Source of the DNA: Caldifarciminota bacterium
Lineage (GTDB): Bacteria > Hydrothermota > Tepidihabitantia > Tepidihabitantales > Tepidihabitantaceae
Direction: 5' to 3'
Length of the DNA: 8,024 bases
Assembly (NCBI GenBank): GCA_903908785.1
Contig: CAIVTL010000689.1
Coordinates: 1-8,024 of the forward strand
Shown piece after piece: positions 4,721 through 8,024 of the stretch. Made by a program: the position numbers and the translations under genes. The number at the start of each line of letters is the position of its first letter. The first letter of the stretch is position 1. The notes under the pieces are model-generated. The model did not search any database and was not told the origin of the DNA. It worked only from the letters and a program-made list of their open reading frames with translations.

Positions 4721-5347
4721 ATGAAATCTCAAACCTCTCGCCTCTCGTCTCTCGTCTCTCGCCTCTCGTCTCTCGTCTCTCGCCTCGATGACCGCGGCGT
4801 CGCCGCCCTCGAGGGTCTGCTCGTCGTCTCGCTTCTGGCCGGGGTATTTCTCGCCTGCCTGCTCCTCGGCCAATGGGGCTCCAGCCTCCAGTCCGCGCAG
4901 ATGGGCGCGCGATTGCTGGCGTTTGACGCCGGCGACGTGGCGCTTGCCAGGATGGGAAAACCATCGAATCAACCCGCCCAGCAGTTCACGAGCCAGAATT
5001 GGGACACGCTGGCCCACGGTGTCAATGTCGCCTGGCTCCACAACATGTACTCCCTGTCGAACGGCGACTACTCGGGCAGTGTGACCGGCTCATCGCGTGG
5101 GCGGCTGCCCGGACAAGGCATGTTCCAGTATTCGCCCACGACCATGGGCTACTATGCCGGCGGCTGGGCCGCGGCATCCGACCCGTGGGGAAGGCCCGAA
5201 TCGATTGTCCAATTAGGGTTCATCCGCATCGCCTACCACGTCGGGCTCACCCGGGCGAGCCCGGCCGGACTCGACTCAACCAGCGCCCGGCCAATTCCGC
5301 ACGGGGATACCATTCTGGAGACCATCTATGGCCTTGTGGGCCAGTAA
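4721..5347 (+). CDS. Second TadE-like pseudopilin with repeat-coded leader
   Basis: This encodes a 208-aa protein. The predicted prepilin site is DDRG|VAALE, with Gly26 at -1 and Glu31 at +5, followed by a hydrophobic helix (about 32-50), matching TadE/TadF-like pseudopilins. Residues 6-22 are heptads of SRLSSLV type coded by the tract at 4734-4782, so nearly the whole leader is repeat. The rest is rich in Gly, Ser and Tyr and is not recognised. The ATG at 4721 lies 4 nt after the tadG stop. No clear ribosome binding site precedes it or the in-frame ATG at 4700, so translation probably depends on coupling to tadG. It may be the TadF counterpart by position and leader type, but the sequence alone does not separate TadE from TadF. 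Confidence 0.75.
   Translation: MKSQTSRLSSLVSRLSSLVSRLDDRGVAALEGLLVVSLLAGVFLACLLLGQWGSSLQSAQMGARLLAFDAGDVALARMGKPSNQPAQQFTSQNWDTLAHGVNVAWLHNMYSLSNGDYSGSVTGSSRGRLPGQGMFQYSPTTMGYYAGGWAAASDPWGRPESIVQLGFIRIAYHVGLTRASPAGLDSTSARPIPHGDTILETIYGLVGQ
4734..4782 (+). repeat. Heptanucleotide tract YCTCTCG x7, inside the second tadE-like gene
   Basis: Seven units differ only at the first base, in the order C C T T C T T, with the next unit broken after CCTCG. From the second unit the C-T-T pattern gives a higher-order 21-nt period, which is exactly seven codons (SRLSSLV). This is the same repeat family as 216-271 and, reversed, 5550-5591. Confidence 0.85.
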
Positions 5348-6110
5348 GTCCATGAGAGTGCTGCTGCGCGTGGTGCTGACTTCACTCCTCGTTATTGTAG
5401 GCCTGGAGGTAGGCATGAAGCTCGCGCCCGGACTGGCACGGTTCGGGACCGGCCGAACGATGTCCGCAACCCGCAACCCGCAACTCGTAACCCGCAACTC
5501 GGTTCAGCCGGACTGGGGCGGTGGCCGAATCATGCAAGATGCGAGCGGCGAGAGGCGAGAAGCGAGAGGCGAGATACGAGAAGCGAGAGACGGCGTCGTC
5601 GTTCAGAGGAAGGCTGACGGTGATTATGCACTGACCATGGCCTTGCCGTCTCCTGGCGAGCCCGGCCGGTCCGGGCTGTTTGAAATCCCTTCATCCGCGC
5701 ACTTCAAGAAGGAACTCCTTCCGGGAACGGAAGACGCGGAAGCGCCAGCCGCTGATATCCCACTTTACCCGCAGTCAAGCTGCCGGATACAGGTCGGACG
5801 CGGCACTGCCTGTTTCGTCGGATTCTACCTTACGCCCGACAGCATTGAAGCGGTCCGCTCATTCTATGTCCGGGTCCTCAGCCAGCTTGGCTGGGAACGA
5901 ATCACGGAAGACGAGAGTCGAGAGTCGGGAGTCGAGAATCGGAAGCTGGAGACGTTCGCGAAGGGCAGCGAGGGCCGGACGGTTGTTGTGCAATTGAGAG
6001 AACAGGATTCGGTAACGACCCGCATTGGCCTGGTTGCGATGGGTCCCCAAGGACTGGAAGTTGCGAGTTCCGGGTTGCGAGTTACGGGTTACGGGAAGGA
6101 AAGGAAGTGA
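5328..6110 (+). CDS. Unrecognised membrane-anchored protein with four repeat-coded segments
   Basis: This encodes a 260-aa protein of unknown function between the pseudopilin and cpaB. One N-terminal membrane helix (about 10-28) with few charges suggests a periplasmic protein anchored by a signal anchor. A compact domain follows: IPLYPQSS (144-151), ACFVGFYLTPDS (161-172), VRSFYVRVLSQLGWE (176-190) and VVVQLREQDSVTTRIGLVAMG (219-239). This looks like the YPxS...TPDS...FY..L...GW pattern found in many small exported domains. Residues 46-59, 74-88, 194-207 and 244-256 are encoded by four separate heptanucleotide tracts. They fall in the linker, in one loop inside the domain, and in the tail. 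The ATG at 5328 has CTGGAG 7 nt upstream and overlaps the previous gene by 20 nt; ATG 5352 (MRVLLRVV) is an alternative without a clear binding site. It could be a Tad accessory or pilotin-like factor, but that rests on context only. Confidence 0.8.
   Translation: MALWASKSMRVLLRVVLTSLLVIVGLEVGMKLAPGLARFGTGRTMSATRNPQLVTRNSVQPDWGGGRIMQDASGERREARGEIREARDGVVVQRKADGDYALTMALPSPGEPGRSGLFEIPSSAHFKKELLPGTEDAEAPAADIPLYPQSSCRIQVGRGTACFVGFYLTPDSIEAVRSFYVRVLSQLGWERITEDESRESGVENRKLETFAKGSEGRTVVVQLREQDSVTTRIGLVAMGPQGLEVASSGLRVTGYGKERK
5465..5499 (+). repeat. Heptanucleotide tract CGYAACY x5, in coding sequence
   Basis: The units are CGCAACC, CGCAACC, CGCAACT, CGTAACC, CGCAACT, translated as an SATRNPQLVTRNS-type segment of the unrecognised protein. 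The last three units are identical to 17-37 in non-coding DNA. Confidence 0.85.
5550..5591 (-). repeat. Heptanucleotide tract GAGARRC x6, in coding sequence
   Basis: The units are GAGAGGC, GAGAAGC, GAGAGGC, GAGATAC, GAGAAGC, GAGAGAC. On the minus strand these read as the CCTCTCG/CTTCTCG family, including its GTATC variant seen at 236-240. The tract is translated here as a charged GERREAR/GEIREAR segment. Confidence 0.85.
5906..5947 (+). repeat. Heptanucleotide tract GAGAGTC x6, in coding sequence
   Basis: The units are GGAAGAC, GAGAGTC, GAGAGTC, GGGAGTC, GAGAATC, GGAAGCT. It codes for EDESRESGVENRKLE, a polar insert between the GWE end of one domain element and the following strand of the same domain. 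It is the same family as 1673-1700. Confidence 0.8.
6060..6094 (-). repeat. Heptanucleotide tract, reverse CGYAACY family, 5 units
   Basis: The units are GTTGCGA, GTTCCGG, GTTGCGA, GTTACGG, GTTACGG. This is the reverse complement of the tract type at 17-37 and 5465-5499. It codes for the C-terminal tail of the unrecognised protein (about residues 244-256) and ends just before the purine run used as the cpaB ribosome binding site. Confidence 0.85.
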
Positions 6111-6116
6111 CACACC

Positions 6117-6872
6117 ATGGCGGATGCTGAGAAGACCGGTCTTTTGTCCGGGAGCACCTTGCGAATACTGGTGCTCGCGGTTGTCTTGGGTATGGTCGGC
6201 ATAGGCTTGATGAGCTTCTACGTTCACTCACGGGACAAGAAGAAGGAAACGACTACGGCCGCAGTGGCCACGCAGCAGATTGCCGGCGGGGACACGATCA
6301 AGCACGGCATGATGGTCGCGAAGGAACTTCCCAAGGGCACGATTGGCGGCAACTTCGTGAGCGGCAAGGATATCGTCTCGGTCGAAGGGCGAGTGGTGGG
6401 TGTCGACATGGACCCGGGACAGCCCCTGTACTGGAATGCCATCCCCCTCGCAGCCTCCGGCGGGTATGACCGCTACTTGAGACCCGAGAACCGCGAACGG
6501 GCGTTCGCCATTACGCTGTCGGGCGCGCTCAGCGGCGCGACCAGGCCCGGGGACGTGATTGACATCCTGGGCACGTATACCGACGGCGGCAAACGGCAGG
6601 CGTTTGAGGTGCTGCCGGCGGTAACGGTTATCGACAAAATCGGGCCGACACTCGTGCTGAGCGTGACCGCGGAGGAGGAACTGTTGCTCCTTGCCGCCCA
6701 GCCCTGCGAACTGACTTTGTCTATACGCAGCAAGCAAGAGCCCGAAGCCGAAACGAAACTCGAACCGGTCAAGCTTGCCGACGTTCTGCCCAAAGCCAAG
6801 GAACTGGGAACGGCAAGAGTGGCGAGATTGAGCGCTGCCGCCGCGCCTGCCGGTTCAATCCACCGAGACTGA
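6117..6872 (+). CDS. cpaB: Flp pilus assembly protein CpaB/RcpC
   Basis: This encodes a 251-aa inner-membrane-anchored periplasmic protein of the Tad secretion channel, thought to work with the CpaC secretin. One membrane helix (about 15-34) is followed by an SAF domain (about 47-110: AVATQQIAGGDTIKHGMMVAKELPKG, then VVGVDMDPGQPLYWNAI). The RcpC/CpaB core follows (about 115-205), with the family-typical RERAFAITLSGALSGATRPGD and a VIDILGTY strand. The length is normal for the family. The last 45 residues are polar and poorly conserved by eye. The ATG at 6117 has AAGGAAG 9 nt upstream, reaching to the stop codon of the previous gene. Unlike its neighbours it contains no heptanucleotide tract, although it too has an N-terminal membrane helix. 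Confidence 0.92.
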   Translation: MADAEKTGLLSGSTLRILVLAVVLGMVGIGLMSFYVHSRDKKKETTTAAVATQQIAGGDTIKHGMMVAKELPKGTIGGNFVSGKDIVSVEGRVVGVDMDPGQPLYWNAIPLAASGGYDRYLRPENRERAFAITLSGALSGATRPGDVIDILGTYTDGGKRQAFEVLPAVTVIDKIGPTLVLSVTAEEELLLLAAQPCELTLSIRSKQEPEAETKLEPVKLADVLPKAKELGTARVARLSAAAAPAGSIHRD

Positions 6873-6882
6873 CGTCAAGGAA

Positions 6883-6917
6883 AGAACGATGAACGAAGAA
6901 CGAAGAATGAAGAATGA
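6883..6917 (+). repeat. Heptanucleotide tract AGAAYGA x5, spanning the cpaC start
   Basis: The units are AGAACGA, TGAACGA, AGAACGA, AGAATGA, AGAATGA. The start codon of the secretin (6889-6891) is formed at the junction of units 1 and 2, and codons 1-9 or so are repeat. A pure AGAATGA run would contain TGA in frame; units read in that phase have C instead of T. Confidence 0.8.
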
Positions 6918-8024
6918 AGGGAATCCGAAACCGGCCCGTCTCGCGCTTCACGCTTCTCGCCTCGCGCTTCTCGCCCTGGCGCTGTTTCTCGGCAGCCGGG
7001 CCCTGGCCCAGGAACAACTGACGATCGGCGTCGGGGAACAGAGGATTCTGTCGGTTCCGTCCGGGAGCGACATCGGCTTCACCGGGCCGCTGCACGTCGT
7101 CCAACTGGACGCGGGGAGAATCAAGGTCATCGGCGATGGTGCGGGGTGGGGTTCAGTTACGGTAAAGAGCGGGGCCGAGGTCCTGCAGTATTCGGTGGAG
7201 GTTGTCTCGATTCCGCCGGAGCAAACGATTGCCAAGCTGAAGTCCTTGCTGGGAAAGTTAAACCTGACCTACACTCCGGCCGGCAGCCAGGTAATCGTCG
7301 AGGGACGAATCGAAACCACCGAGGACCTCGAGCGCTTCAACCGGGTCATGGAGGCGTTTCCCGGGGCGATCAACATGGTTGTCATTGCAGCCAAGGAAGT
7401 GCTGATTGACATTGCCGTCACCCTGGTCGAAGTTGACGTAACCAACTCGTCCGCCCTCGGACTGCTGGATGTCGTTTCGCAGAGCGGCACCGCCACGCTT
7501 ACCGGCACAATCCCGCTTGTCGGCGGCACCGGCGGAGCGAGCATCGAGTTGGGCCTCGTCGGCTCCATCGACCTGCTCAATGCGCTCAAGTCGCAACTCC
7601 AGGGCGGCCGGGCCAAGATAGTGGCCAACCCCAGGATTGTTACGCTTAACCGGAGACAAGCCGTGATTACATCCGGGGGCGAGATACCCTATCGGGTTGT
7701 GAATTCAACCGGCGGCCAGGGCATCGAGTACAAACCGTATGGCATCACATTGAAGGTGACCCCGGAAGAGCGGATGAATGACGTGCTTCTGCAGTTGAAC
7801 CTGGAATCAAGCGAACCGGTTGGTACGGTGAGCGGCTCCAGCGAGAACCCGCTGACCTCGCGCAGCGTCGACCTGAACATCGCGGTCGCGAAGGACAAGA
7901 CGCTGGCCATTGCCGGTCTCTACAACGCCGTTACCTCCCACGAAACCCGCGGCGGCTGCCTGTTTCCGTTGTTTGCCGCTTCCGCGTCGACTCGCAGGCG
8001 AGAACTGGTCATACTGGTCACCCC
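6889..8024 (+). CDS. cpaC: Tad secretin CpaC/RcpA, 3' end beyond the window
   Basis: Open to the window edge, this gives 378 residues of the outer-membrane channel of the Tad pilus. A signal peptide of about 40 residues ends in SRALA|QEQ. Then come the N-terminal domain typical of Tad secretins (about 42-105: LTIGVGEQRILSVPSGS onward), a BON-like region (about 111-165) and the secretin core (about 170-378) with IDIAVTLVEVD, KIVANPRIVTLNRRQA, GGEIPYRV, GITLKVTP and RELVILVT. The ATG at 6889 follows AAGGAAAG by 4 nt. The first 28 codons include two heptanucleotide tracts. Near the end, residues 355-370 (GGCLFPLFAASASTRR) do not look like the usual lip region before RELVILVTP, whereas another frame does over 7956-8003. 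Compensating indels or assembly errors are possible. Only the last part of the gene is missing. Confidence 0.9.
   Translation, partial: MNEERRMKNEGNPKPARLALHASRLALLALALFLGSRALAQEQLTIGVGEQRILSVPSGSDIGFTGPLHVVQLDAGRIKVIGDGAGWGSVTVKSGAEVLQYSVEVVSIPPEQTIAKLKSLLGKLNLTYTPAGSQVIVEGRIETTEDLERFNRVMEAFPGAINMVVIAAKEVLIDIAVTLVEVDVTNSSALGLLDVVSQSGTATLTGTIPLVGGTGGASIELGLVGSIDLLNALKSQLQGGRAKIVANPRIVTLNRRQAVITSGGEIPYRVVNSTGGQGIEYKPYGITLKVTPEERMNDVLLQLNLESSEPVGTVSGSSENPLTSRSVDLNIAVAKDKTLAIAGLYNAVTSHETRGGCLFPLFAASASTRRRELVILVT
6939..6973 (+). repeat. Heptanucleotide tract CTTCTCG family x5, in the cpaC signal peptide
   Basis: The units are TCTCGCG, CTTCACG, CTTCTCG, CCTCGCG, CTTCTCG. They encode about residues 17-28 (RLALHASRLALL), the junction of the basic and hydrophobic parts of the signal peptide. 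Here repeat DNA supplies functional signal-peptide residues. Confidence 0.75.

Noticed and set aside
5328..6110. Repeat-rich gene as a target of a diversity-generating retroelement
   Set aside because: No reverse transcriptase or template repeat is in the window, and the variation is by 7-nt units, not adenine-specific substitutions.

Overview
The window carries most of one Tad/Flp (type IVc) pilus cluster, all on the + strand. In order it encodes two near-identical Flp prepilins, an A24 prepilin peptidase (CpaA/TadV), a TadE-like pseudopilin, a large TadG-like protein, a second short TadE-like protein, an unrecognised membrane-anchored protein, CpaB/RcpC, and a CpaC/RcpA secretin that runs off the right edge. 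The motor genes (tadZ/tadA/tadB/tadC) are absent and would be expected further right. No RNA genes, transposases or CRISPR arrays were seen. The DNA is GC-rich and the gene order is bacterial. The phylum cannot be fixed from the sequence; the style (GC-rich, Tad locus, low-complexity peptides of the SRLSSLV and RNPQLVT kind) reminds me of uncultured candidate-phylum genomes such as WOR-3, which is only an impression.

Layout: 1-535 is non-coding and holds hairpins plus two heptanucleotide repeat tracts. 364-857 and 1099-1611 are two copies of a duplicated segment with a spacing of about 735 nt. Each copy holds, in the same order, an inverted-repeat element, a sigma-54-type -24/-12 promoter, a 5' leader hairpin, a strong ribosome binding site and a 58-aa flp gene. 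From 1735 to the end the genes are tightly packed (an ATGA overlap, 4-10 nt gaps, a 20-nt overlap), as expected of one operon that assembles the pilus: CpaA processes the prepilins and pseudopilins, TadE/TadG-like proteins form minor components, and CpaB with CpaC form the periplasmic/outer-membrane channel.

The most unusual structure is not a gene. At least twelve tracts of degenerate tandem repeats with an exact 7-nt period are scattered through the window in both orientations. They fall into four sequence families (YCTCTCG/CTTCTCG, CGYAACY, AGRAYGA, GAGAGTC). Some lie between genes, but most are translated. In tadE, tadG and the second tadE they code for the leader ahead of the predicted prepilin cleavage site, in cpaC for the n-region and start of the h-region of the signal peptide, and in the unrecognised gene at 5328 for four separate linker, loop or tail segments. 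In tadG and cpaC the repeat itself supplies the start codon. flp, cpaA and cpaB have none inside them.

Second-tier observations are the twin sigma-54 promoters with a base-pair-compensated dyad about 100 nt upstream, a sharply bounded near-identity of the two flp genes that suggests gene conversion, and a damaged-looking C-terminal lip region in the secretin.
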